Of a stretch of 64,000 nucleotides of DNA, positions 33,241 to 41,212 are shown piece by piece. Within the stretch, counting starts at the first letter, position 1; every line of letters begins with the position of its first letter. Below the pieces are notes generated by a model that did no database searches, was not told the origin of the DNA, and worked only from the letters and a program-made list of their open reading frames with translations. The translations under genes and the position numbers were made by a program. The DNA comes from Clostridium gelidum (GTDB lineage Bacteria > Bacillota > Clostridia > Clostridiales > Clostridiaceae), in assembly GCF_019977655.1 (NCBI RefSeq), contig NZ_AP024849.1, positions 567,001 to 631,000 on the forward strand. Direction: 5' to 3'.

Positions 33241-33383
33241 CAATATTTTATAATAAGTTGCATATAACAATTTTATTAAAAAAAGGTTGGACAATCTATT
33301 AACGTAATTTGAAGGTAATACTCCCCTGTAAATATTAATTATTGTATGTTTAGTAGTTAATTCGCAAACTTCATTAATCGTGA

Positions 33384-33418
33384 AATAATGGAACTCTTGA
33401 AAAGGAGTTCCATTATTA
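33384..33418. terminator. Perfect hairpin before the YcaO remnant
   Basis: AATAATGGAACTC pairs exactly with GAGTTCCATTATT. It is A+T-rich on both flanks and could act in either direction. Confidence 0.55.
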
Positions 33419-33472
33419 TATACTATATTATCAACACTATTCATTAACATAGCCTAAATTAAACGGAATGCG

Positions 33473-34029
33473 ATGTCAATTGCATATGAATTCACAGGAT
33501 TTAACAACGTAAATGGTGATAGCAATTCAGATATGTTAGAATATTTATTAAATATATTAAAAAGAGATGATTATTCTATATTTATCAGAGATGTATCATT
33601 TTTAGGATTTTCAAGCTATCATGTAATTGTGCCAGGATTTAGTGAAGTTGAGACTATTCATGATGTTGAAGCTCTTGACAATTATAGTAGCTACATTAAA
33701 ATGAAAAAATATTTAAGAGATATTGACAATATAAGCAATGAGGAAATTACTTAATTAATATATAATCTAAATAGTCAAAATATAAAAAAGAAAATATCAG
33801 TGCCACAGATATTAAATTATTAGAACAGTTTTATCCATCAGAAATGATTAAGGATGTGACTAAAAATTTCAATAACAATAAAAATGTTATTGAGAAATTT
33901 GGTGCAATTTATTGCTGGAATTGCAATAACTGCGATTATGTTGATAATTGTTGGAGTAAAGAACATGACAGAATGTTTATGATTTTAAAAGATCAGTATT
34001 CTTTCAATATTTCGAGTATTGTTTATTAG
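33473..34029 (+). pseudogene. YcaO-family (RiPP cyclodehydratase type) remnant
   Basis: The first frame (33473-33754) has YSIFIRDVSFLGFSSYHVIVPGFSEVE, which matches the C-terminal part of YcaO proteins. It stops, and a second frame around 33790-34029 continues with ATDIKLLEQFYPSEM and a Cys cluster (CWNCNNCDYVDNC) like the C-terminal tail of some YcaO proteins. The N-terminal ATP-binding half is absent and no ribosome site is visible. YcaO enzymes make azoline rings or thioamides in ribosomal peptides; this copy is dead. Confidence 0.6.
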
Positions 34030-34041
34030 ATAATATTAAAT

Positions 34042-34105
34042 TTAGGCACATAAAAGAAAATAATAGACAAGCATGCTGGTCTATTATTTTCTTTCATGTG
34101 CCTTA
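34042..34105. repeat. Dispersed palindromic repeat, short copy E
   Basis: TTAGGCACATAAAAGAAAATAATAGAC pairs almost perfectly with GTCTATTATTTTCTTTCATGTGCCTTA around a short loop (aagcatgctg). It is the most symmetric copy and lacks the AACAAGT core. It lies between the YcaO remnant and the GGDEF gene. Confidence 0.8.
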
Positions 34106-34178
34106 TTGTTTACTTAAAACAGGCTGATTGAAAAGTAATTTTTGATTAGCTTTTTTTAACGAGGAAAGTATAGAAGTT

Positions 34179-34796
34179 TTATCTACTATACTTTTTAAAT
34201 AAATCATCAAGGGCTTCCCTAAGAAGAAATGCTTCAGTTCTATCATTTGCCTTGGAAAGTCTAGAAAGTCTATCGAGTTGAGTTTTAGTAAAATAGTTGG
34301 ATTTCAAAACCATGCTTTCTGCCTCAGAAAGACAAATTCTATTTTTTCCCAAATCCTTTGCTCTAAACAAAGCACTATCAGCTACCCGAAAAAGCTCAAC
34401 TACAGTTTTAGCATCCCTTGGATAACTTGCAACTCCAAAACTTAAGGTAAAATAAATATTCTCTGCTTTATTATCACATAGGCTAAATGTATTATCTGAT
34501 AAATATCTTCTTATTTCTTCTAATTCCATAAAGCTTCTTTCAGCTCCTTTTTTTACAAGGAGTATATTAAATTCATCACCAGCTCTACAAATAATGTCTG
34601 TAGATGATAAATTATTATTTAAAATTGAAATGAGTTTTTTTAGTACTTCATCACCAACAGAATCTCCATATAAATTATTTAAATTTTTAAAGTCATCAAT
34701 ATCAGCAACCACAACACTAAAAGGTCCTTCGTTATTTGATATTAATTCATCCATTTTAGATATTAATTGTTCTTTTGAAGCAAGTATTTCATCCAT
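34179..34796 (-). CDS. GGDEF-domain protein with C-terminal ribbon-helix-helix-like domain
   Basis: Protein of 205 residues. The GGDEF domain (about residues 20-155) has VVVADIDDFKNLNNLYGDSVGDEVL, the signature as RAGDEF (first Gly replaced by Ala, about 72-76) and LSFGVASYP. No RxxD product-inhibition site is seen before it. The last 40 residues (KSNYFTKTQLDRLSRL..., RTEAFLLREALDDLF) look like a CopG-type ribbon-helix-helix. It may make c-di-GMP or bind GTP or c-di-GMP, and also bind DNA. GGAGGTTAC lies before the start. No sensor or membrane domain is seen. Confidence 0.82.
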   Translation of the reverse strand: MDEILASKEQLISKMDELISNNEGPFSVVVADIDDFKNLNNLYGDSVGDEVLKKLISILNNNLSSTDIICRAGDEFNILLVKKGAERSFMELEEIRRYLSDNTFSLCDNKAENIYFTLSFGVASYPRDAKTVVELFRVADSALFRAKDLGKNRICLSEAESMVLKSNYFTKTQLDRLSRLSKANDRTEAFLLREALDDLFKKYSR

Positions 34797-35008
34797 AAGT
34801 AACCTCCATATATAATTTTTGATTTTATAAATATAACTTACGGCTATTTAACAGTGTTATAAGTTATATATAATAAATAACAAAAGTAGGTATATCTTAT
34901 CATATCACTAAATTAGTCTGTAATTTTAGTGAAATTTAATATAACTTTAATTATATTAACATCCACATATATATGCGTCAATATATACGACATAATATAT
35001 TTCATAAA

Positions 35009-35040
35009 CTTAGGCATAATCAAAAAAATGACAAGTCAAT
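35009..35040. repeat. Half copy of the dispersed palindromic repeat
   Basis: TTAGGCATAATCAAAAAAATGACAAGT is the inverse of the right arm of the repeat (ACTTGTTATTTTTTTGATTGTGCC) with minor changes, and no partner is found. It lies in the gap 34797-35165, which otherwise holds only A+T-rich sequence. Confidence 0.5.
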
Positions 35041-35165
35041 ATGCTTTATTGGAATGTATAGAAATATATATTTAGATATAGAGAAATTAGTAAAACATTA
35101 CTTTTAATAAATTCAATAACTCATGCAATAATAAGCATATTGGAAATCCTTGGTTTGTTTAAATA

Positions 35166-35217
35166 CATATCATTTTAACATATATACGTTGACATATATA
35201 TGTTAAAATGATATGGT
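35166..35217 (+). promoter_or_regulatory. Perfect 21-bp inverted repeat carrying the riboswitch promoter
   Basis: Arms at 35166-35186 and 35195-35215 are exact inverses (CATATCATTTTAACATATAT plus one base) with 8 bases between. TTGACA (35189-35194) starts in the spacer and TATGGT lies 17 bases on, at the end of the right arm. This puts the promoter inside a large palindrome that could be an operator. Confidence 0.6.
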
Positions 35218-35261
35218 TATTATAGATAATATGAATTATAACAAAACAATAAAATATTAAA

Positions 35262-35475
35262 AACGCTGAATCAATTTGAGCGGGAGAACCAATTTTTGGG
35301 GTGAATCTTATCATATGATAAGTAGGGTTAATTTTCTTCGACCCGAATCCGTCAGCTAATCTCGTAAGCGTTGAAGAGAAGTTCTTTTGGCATACTAATA
35401 TCATACTTTTTTTGGTATATATGTGAATAATAAGGCTTAACAAGCTGTAGAGACTTCTCTGCAGCTTATTATTGT
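35262..35475 (+). ncRNA. c-di-AMP riboswitch (ydaO/yuaA type) with terminator
   Basis: The aptamer (35262-35373) has the conserved blocks CGCTGAATC, GAGCGGGAGAACCA, GGGGTGAATC, AGGGTT, ACCCGAATCCGTCAGCTAA and CTCGTAAGCG. A terminator hairpin follows at about 35443-35462 (AAGCTGTAGAG/CTCTGCAGCTT) with a T-rich tail. AGAGAAGT at 35375-35382 can pair with ACTTCTCT at 35452-35459, which gives the alternative antiterminator. High c-di-AMP should therefore switch the downstream genes off. These are a dapB-like gene, an amino-acid transporter and ablAB. Confidence 0.92.
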
Positions 35476-35504
35476 TTTAGAAAATCACTTAAGGAGGAGT
35501 TTTT

Positions 35505-36372
35505 ATGATAAAAGTATGTTTAATTGATATTGGAAAGACAGGAAAAGAAATTGCGAAGATGGTATTTGAGCAGGATGGTATGAAAATTGTAACGGCTATG
35601 TGTAGTCCTGGCAGCCTTAAAAGACATATGGATTTAGGAGAAGTAATTGAAAATAAAAAAAATGGAATTAAAATAGAAGGCACTAATAAATTAGAGGAGA
35701 TTATATTAAGATATAGACCAGATGTTGTAGTTGACTTTTTCTAAAGCCGAAGCTACTTTGAAGAATGTAGAGATAATATCAAGACTAGGAGTTAATATGG
35801 TTATTGGAACTACAGGTTTTTCAGTGTTGGATTTAAAAAGAATAGAGACTTTAGCTAATAATAATCAAGTGGGAATAGTTTATGCACCTAATATAACATT
35901 AGGAGTAAATGTACTTATGATTTTAACAAAGCTAGCATCTATACTGTTGAATAATTATGATTTTCAAATTTCGGAAATCCATCATAGAAACAAGAAAGAT
36001 AGTCCGTCTGGTACTGCAGTAAAGATAGCAAAAGAAATAGAAAGTGGTTTATTATATGCCGGTAAGGATATTCCAGAAGCCGGAATATCAATTAATTCAG
36101 TACGTGCTGGTGGTGTGGTTGGAAAACATGAGGTATTAATTGCTGGGGAAGATGATAGAATTACAATTTCTCATGAATCCTTTTCAAGAAAAGTTTTTGC
36201 ATCAGGTGCAATTCATGCAATAAAGTTTATTCAAAACAAAGCTGGATTTTATGAGATGAGAGATGTATTGGATTTGTCAAAAGTTATAGAAGATTTATAT
36301 ATAAATAAAAATGAACATAATTCTGAAAATTTGAAAGATATAGTAGCAGTAGATAAGGTAAATCTACACTAA
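35505..36372 (+). pseudogene. dapB: Dihydrodipicolinate reductase, frameshifted
   Basis: Two overlapping frames make one DapB. The first (35505-35744) has the start VCLIDIGKTGKEIAKMVF and ends VVVDFF. The second (from 35731) continues KAEATLKNVEI, with GTTGFSVLDLKRIE, APNITLGVNVLM, HHRNKKDSPSGTA and the substrate loop VRAGGVVGKHEVLIAGEDD. One extra T in the TTTTT run at about 35735-35739 breaks VVVDFSKAE. DapB reduces dihydrodipicolinate on the route to lysine. Its N-terminal Gly-rich loop (GKTGKE) is also looser than usual. AAGGAGGAG lies before the start. Shift could be real, an assembly error or slippage. Confidence 0.85.
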
Positions 36373-36483
36373 TAAAATATATAAATTTATGACAAGTACT
36401 TGGAACTTAAAAAATTGGTAATTAAATAGAAGAGATAATACGTATAACGATGTTATCGAGAGATTACACTAGGAGGGAAATAT

Positions 36484-37263
36484 ATGAAAAAGAGAATTTT
36501 AACATTATTTATGTCAGCATTAATGATTAGTGCACTTGTAGGATGTGGATCACAGACAAATAAATCTACATTGAATCAAATAAAAGAAAAAGGGAAATTT
36601 ACATATGCCTTAACAGGAGCATATCCACCATTTAATTATATGGATGAAAGTGGTAAGGTAGTAGGATTTGATGTAGATATTGCAAATGCAATTGCAGAAA
36701 AGATGGGAGTTAAAGCAGAAGCAATTACAACACAATGGGATGGTATAGTTGGAGGTTTAAAAAGTAAGAGATTTGATACAATTATAGGCAGTATGGCTAT
36801 TACAGAAGATAGATTAAAAGAAGTAAGCTTTACTGAACCATATTACTATGATGGGGCACAATTTTTTGCAAAGAAGGATTTAAATTTGCAATCTATAAAT
36901 GATTTAAAAGATGGTAAAGTAGGTGTTGTTACTGGTACAACTTTTCAAAAAGAATTACAAGGTATGAGCAATATTAAAGAAGTACTTCAATTTGAAGGGG
37001 ACATTGAAAACTTTATGGCAACTGCAAATGGGCGTTCAGATGGACTTGTAACGAGCAGATTTGTAGGATTGAAAGCTCCAAAAGAATATAATTTAGTACC
37101 TGTTGGTCCTTTACTTTATACAGAAAATATTGGGATTGGTGTACGTAAAGAGGATAAAGAGTTACTTGAATCAATGAACAATGCATTGAAAGAGATAATT
37201 GAAGATGGAACGTACCAAGAAATAAGTAACCGTTGGTTTGGTACTAATATTTTGACAAAATAG
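36484..37263 (+). CDS. Amino-acid ABC transporter, substrate-binding lipoprotein
   Basis: Solute-binding protein of 259 residues. A lipoprotein signal with lipobox LVGC (Cys at about 21) is followed by KGKFTYALTGAYPPFNYMDESG, VGFDVDIANAIAEKMG and RFDTIIGSMAITEDRL, all typical of the family 3 (SBP_bac_3) amino-acid-binding proteins. AGGAGGGAAA precedes the ATG. It is part of the riboswitch operon with a lysine-2,3-aminomutase gene, so lysine or a basic amino acid is the likely substrate; this is inference from context. Confidence 0.93.
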   Translation: MKKRILTLFMSALMISALVGCGSQTNKSTLNQIKEKGKFTYALTGAYPPFNYMDESGKVVGFDVDIANAIAEKMGVKAEAITTQWDGIVGGLKSKRFDTIIGSMAITEDRLKEVSFTEPYYYDGAQFFAKKDLNLQSINDLKDGKVGVVTGTTFQKELQGMSNIKEVLQFEGDIENFMATANGRSDGLVTSRFVGLKAPKEYNLVPVGPLLYTENIGIGVRKEDKELLESMNNALKEIIEDGTYQEISNRWFGTNILTK

Positions 37264-37312
37264 TAGTAATAAAATAACAAGTCAATATGTACCTTATATG
37301 AGGAGTAGGTTT

Positions 37313-38011
37313 ATGAATATATTAGAAATTTTATTAGAAACTAAAGATGGAATAGTTAGTTTTTTTTCCATAGCAATTAAGTATTTACCGAATTTTTTAC
37401 CAGGAGTAGTCCTTACGTTAGAGCTATCTATATTATCAATACTTTTAGGAATGGTTTTGGGTATTGTTGTAAATCTCTTAAAAATGACTAAAATAAAAAT
37501 ATTATGTATAATAACTGATTTCTATGTGGCAGTTGTTCGTGGAACACCATTACTATTACAGCTATTTTTTATCTTTTATGGGTTGCCACAAATGGGAATT
37601 ACTATAAATAGATTTGTTACTGCAGTAGTTGGGTTAGCATTTCATAATGGTGCCTATATTAGCGAAATTTTTCGTGGAGCAATCAAATCAGTTGATTATG
37701 GACAAGAAGAAGCTTCACATGCCCTTGGAATGACTAAATTTGAATCATTTAGATATGTTATTTCCCCTCAAGCATTTAAACATGCGGTTCCATCACTTGG
37801 AAATCAATTTATTTTGGCAATAAAAGATTCATCACTTACAAGTGTTATAACTATTTCAGAAACAATGATGCTAGCAAGACAATTTGCAGCTGCAACATAT
37901 TCTATTTTCCCAATTTATTTCGATGCTGCTTGTTTCTACATGCTTTTAACGTATGTATTAAGTAAACTACTAATGCATATTGAGTACAAATTAAAACGTA
38001 ATGAGAGGTGA
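37313..38011 (+). CDS. Amino-acid ABC transporter permease
   Basis: Integral membrane subunit of 232 residues of the HisM/GlnP type, with about five membrane segments. Motifs include VVRGTPLLLQLFFIFYGLPQMGI and the EAA loop QEEASHALGMTKFESFRYVISPQAFKHAVPSLGN. The ATG at 37313 is preferred because AGGAGTAGG lies just before it; the ATG at 37298 lies upstream of that site. It is followed by the ATPase gene, with the stop at 38009-38011 and the next ATG at 38017. Confidence 0.93.
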   Translation: MNILEILLETKDGIVSFFSIAIKYLPNFLPGVVLTLELSILSILLGMVLGIVVNLLKMTKIKILCIITDFYVAVVRGTPLLLQLFFIFYGLPQMGITINRFVTAVVGLAFHNGAYISEIFRGAIKSVDYGQEEASHALGMTKFESFRYVISPQAFKHAVPSLGNQFILAIKDSSLTSVITISETMMLARQFAAATYSIFPIYFDAACFYMLLTYVLSKLLMHIEYKLKRNER

Positions 38012-38016
38012 TTTTA

Positions 38017-38754
38017 ATGATTGAAGTACGTGATTTATATAAAAGTTTCAATAATCTAGAAGTAATTAAAGGTGTCAACTTGAAGGTAGAACGTGGAGAA
38101 GTAGTTAGTATAATAGGGTCAAGTGGATCTGGGAAAAGTACCTTGCTTCGTTGTATAAACTTTCTTGAAAATAAAGATAGTGGGGAAATAATATTTGATG
38201 GACAAGTTGTCGGAAAAACACCATACGAGATTAATTTGCTAAGAAAAAAGGTGGGAATGGTATTTCAGAATTTTAATCTTTTTCCTAATATGACAGTGTT
38301 AGAAAATGTTATGAGTGGACCTAAAATTATTAAGAAGATGAAATCTGAAAAGGCAGAAGAGATTGCTAGAGAATTTTTAAATAAAGTTGGTTTAGAAGAG
38401 AAAGCAGACACTTATCCTGCTATGCTATCAGGTGGACAAAAGCAAAGAGTTGCAATTGCCAGAACATTAGCTATGAACCCAGAGGTTATATTGTTTGATG
38501 AGCCAACGTCTGCCCTAGATCCAGAACTTGTTGGTGAAGTACTTTTGGTTATGAAAGAACTTGCTAAAATGGGAATGACAATGATTATTGTAACTCATGA
38601 GATGGCATTTGCAAATGAAGTATCAGATAAAGTAGTGTTTTTAAATGAAGGTAATGTTGCCGAAATAGGAACTCCAAATGAAATATTTAATAACCCAAAG
38701 CATGAAAAATTACAGAGCTTTTTAAGTAGTATAAATTTATCACCTGCCATATAG
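38017..38754 (+). CDS. Amino-acid ABC transporter ATPase
   Basis: ATPase of 245 residues of the HisP/GlnQ type. Walker A is GSSGSGKSTLLRC, the Q-loop is VFQNFNLFPNMTVLENVM, the signature is LSGGQKQRVAIARTLAM, and Walker B is VILFDEPTSALDPELV. The switch histidine is in VTHEM. GAGAGGTG precedes the ATG at 38017. It completes a three-gene polar amino-acid importer in the riboswitch operon. Confidence 0.95.
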   Translation: MIEVRDLYKSFNNLEVIKGVNLKVERGEVVSIIGSSGSGKSTLLRCINFLENKDSGEIIFDGQVVGKTPYEINLLRKKVGMVFQNFNLFPNMTVLENVMSGPKIIKKMKSEKAEEIAREFLNKVGLEEKADTYPAMLSGGQKQRVAIARTLAMNPEVILFDEPTSALDPELVGEVLLVMKELAKMGMTMIIVTHEMAFANEVSDKVVFLNEGNVAEIGTPNEIFNNPKHEKLQSFLSSINLSPAI

Positions 38755-38809
38755 AACAGATATTTCGTTTCTATTTGAATAATATCACAGTACAAAAGGA
38801 GTGTTTAAA

Positions 38810-40081
38810 TTGAAAAGAAACTATAAAGATATATCACTATGGAAAGATGTTACAGAAGATCAGTGGAACAGTTGGGAATGGCAAATTCTTAATAGAATTA
38901 CCACAGTAGAACAATTAGAACAAGTTGTAAATCTTACAGAAGAAGAAAAAGATGGAGTAAAGGCTAGTCTTAAGAAACTAAAAATGGCAATAACCCCTTA
39001 TTATGCAACACTAATTGATCCAGATGACTACAATTGCCCAATTAGAAGACAAGCTATTCCAACTATTCATGAAACAGAAATATCAGAATGTGATAGCAAT
39101 GATCCATTGCACGAAACTTTTGATTCTCCTGTCCCCGGACTCACACACAGGTATCCAGATAGAGTACTTCTTCTTATTACTGAGCAATGTTCAATGTATT
39201 GTAGACATTGTACAAGGAGACGTTTTGCAGGACAGAAAGATGGGGCTTTATCGAAGAATAATATTTTAAAAGCTATTGAATACATCAAAGCTCATAAGGA
39301 AGTAAGAGATGTACTTATATCAGGTGGTGATGCATTGTGTGTTTCAGATGAAAAACTTGAGTTCATATTACAAAAACTAAGGGATATAAGTCATGTAGAA
39401 GTTATAAGAATTGGAACTAGAGTTCCAGTTGTTATGCCACAAAGAATAACTGAAAATCTCTGCAATATTATAAAAAAATATCATCCAGTTTGGATTAATA
39501 CACATTTCAACCATCCAAATGAAATGACAAAAGAGTCAGAGCTTGCTTGTAAAATGCTTGCTGATGCAGGAATTCCACTAGGAAATCAGTCTGTACTATT
39601 GAAGAATATTAATGATTGTCCATATATTATGAAAAGTCTTGTTCAAAAATTAGTAATGAATAGAGTAAGACCATATTATATATATCAATGCGATTTATCT
39701 GAAGGGATTGAACATTTTAGAACACCAGTTTCAACTGGTATAGAAATTATAGAGCTTTTACGCGGTCATACTTCTGGATTTGCAGTACCTACTTTTGTAA
39801 TTGATGCTCCTGGTGGTGGTGGTAAAATACCTGTTAACCCTCAGTATTTGATTTCACGATCACCTGATAAAGTAATACTTAGAAACTATGAAGGAGTAAT
39901 TTGCACTTATACTGAACCTTCTGATAAAAGCCATGAATGTAAACAGTGTGGAATATGTGATAAATTTAAGAAAGATGAGCATAAGGGTTTAGAAAAACTA
40001 TTTAGAGATGACCAAATCTGTTTAACGCCAAGAAGCAACGTTAGAATGAAAAGGAGAGAAGAATTTAATGAGAGCAGATAG
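38810..40081 (+). CDS. ablA: Lysine 2,3-aminomutase (AblA type)
   Basis: Radical SAM, PLP-dependent enzyme of 423 residues that converts L-lysine to beta-lysine. It has the SAM cluster motif CSMYCRHCTRRR and DVLISGGDALCVSDEKLEFIL. IGTRVPVVMPQRI and the C-terminal cysteines (CKQCGICDKF) are also typical. The start is TTG at 38810, placed 8 bases after AAAGGAG; GTG 38801 overlaps that site. It overlaps the downstream acetyltransferase gene by 14 bases. That pairing is the ablA-ablB layout for N-epsilon-acetyl-beta-lysine, a compatible solute, so I prefer AblA over a lysine-fermentation KamA. Confidence 0.94.
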   Translation: MKRNYKDISLWKDVTEDQWNSWEWQILNRITTVEQLEQVVNLTEEEKDGVKASLKKLKMAITPYYATLIDPDDYNCPIRRQAIPTIHETEISECDSNDPLHETFDSPVPGLTHRYPDRVLLLITEQCSMYCRHCTRRRFAGQKDGALSKNNILKAIEYIKAHKEVRDVLISGGDALCVSDEKLEFILQKLRDISHVEVIRIGTRVPVVMPQRITENLCNIIKKYHPVWINTHFNHPNEMTKESELACKMLADAGIPLGNQSVLLKNINDCPYIMKSLVQKLVMNRVRPYYIYQCDLSEGIEHFRTPVSTGIEIIELLRGHTSGFAVPTFVIDAPGGGGKIPVNPQYLISRSPDKVILRNYEGVICTYTEPSDKSHECKQCGICDKFKKDEHKGLEKLFRDDQICLTPRSNVRMKRREEFNESR

Positions 40082-40928
40082 ATGTAGTTTAATTAAAAAT
40101 TATTATACCCAAATAGATCGCACTAAAATATATGTGGATTATACTAATAAGCGAGTAAAAATAGTTGATTTAAATAATATATCAGTTCAAAATATAAAAA
40201 GAATAATTCACTTTTCTTCGAAGGAACATTTAGGTAAAATTATTTGCAACTGTGATAGTGAATCTTTAATAATTTTTGAAGAAGCAGGATTTGAGTTAGA
40301 AGGGAAAATCAATGGCTATTTTAAAGGAAAAGATGCGTTCTGCATGTCTTATTTTATAATTAGCGACAGAAAAATTTGTAGTAATTTTACTAAGAAAGAG
40401 TTATTAGTAAAAGAGTGTTTAGCTGTAAGAGATACTTTTATACATCGTAGTGATAAGTCTAAATATTGTATAAGAAATGCAAATGAAAATGATATAAAAG
40501 AAATGGTAAAACTATTTTCAACAGTATTTTCGACATATCCGTCTCCTGTTTATGATGAAGAATTTTTGAAGGAAACTATGAATGGAAAAGTTTTATATAA
40601 AGTAGCTGTTTATGATGGAAAAATAATTGGGATAGCTTCAGCTGATATGGATAAAGAAAACTTAAATGCAGAAATGACTGACTGTGCTACTTATCCTGAT
40701 TATAGAGGGAAGGGTATATTATCGAATATTATTTGTTCTTTAGAAGTAGATCTTAAAAAGAAGGGATTTCGCACTTTATATAGTTTGTCTAGAGCAATAA
40801 ATCCTGGTGTTAATATTGTGTTAAGTAAACATAATTATAAATATACAGGTAGACTAGTTAATAACTGTAATATATGTGGCACGTTTGAAGATATGAATAT
40901 TTGGGTGAAGAATATTAATTATAACTAG
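40068..40928 (+). CDS. ablB: Beta-lysine N-acetyltransferase (AblB type)
   Basis: GNAT-family acetyltransferase of 286 residues that acetylates beta-lysine at the epsilon amino group. The N-terminal half (TKIYVDYTNKRVKIVDLNN, GKIICNC, FEEAGFELEGKINGYFKGKDAFCMSYF) is characteristic of AblB. The GNAT domain lies at about residues 145-280 with ATYPDYRGKGILSNII as acetyl-CoA loop and ALSRAINPGVNIVLSKHNY-like sequence (SLSRAINPGVNIVLSKHNYK). It overlaps ablA by 14 bases. It ends the riboswitch operon, with a terminator about 50 bases on. Confidence 0.93.
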   Translation: MRADRCSLIKNYYTQIDRTKIYVDYTNKRVKIVDLNNISVQNIKRIIHFSSKEHLGKIICNCDSESLIIFEEAGFELEGKINGYFKGKDAFCMSYFIISDRKICSNFTKKELLVKECLAVRDTFIHRSDKSKYCIRNANENDIKEMVKLFSTVFSTYPSPVYDEEFLKETMNGKVLYKVAVYDGKIIGIASADMDKENLNAEMTDCATYPDYRGKGILSNIICSLEVDLKKKGFRTLYSLSRAINPGVNIVLSKHNYKYTGRLVNNCNICGTFEDMNIWVKNINYN

Positions 40929-40978
40929 TGTGATAGTATTTAAGTAGAGATTATATATAAAATTGAAGCACTGTGGAT

Positions 40979-41014
40979 AGACTGTGTAAAAGCAAATCTA
41001 CTACAGTCTTTTTG
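40979..41014 (+). terminator. Intrinsic terminator after ablB
   Basis: AGACTGTGTA pairs with TACTACAGTCT (one bulge) and is followed by TTTTTG. Confidence 0.8.
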
Positions 41015-41054
41015 TATTAACAACATGTTTCAATTACTTTTTCATTTAAATCAA

Positions 41055-41082
41055 GATATATATATGATAACATATATATATC
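41055..41082. promoter_or_regulatory. AT palindrome upstream of the ClC gene
   Basis: GATATATATATG-ATAA-CATATATATATC has exact 12-bp arms. It resembles the core of the palindrome at 35166-35215 that holds the riboswitch promoter. It lies about 130 bases before the ClC start. It may be a shared operator or only AT-rich sequence. Confidence 0.4.
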
Positions 41083-41212
41083 AATATAATTAAAATACAC
41101 ACATTTAGAAAATTTTAAAAAGTATAAGTCACACAAAAATAACAGCAAAGTATGCTTGTATATTTTGTGTGTAACTAATGATTAGTTTTGGAGTAATAAT
41201 GGAGGCAGAAAA

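Noticed and set aside
33232..33450. Reverse-strand frame of 72 codons
   Set aside because: It spans a perfect hairpin and has no start signal.
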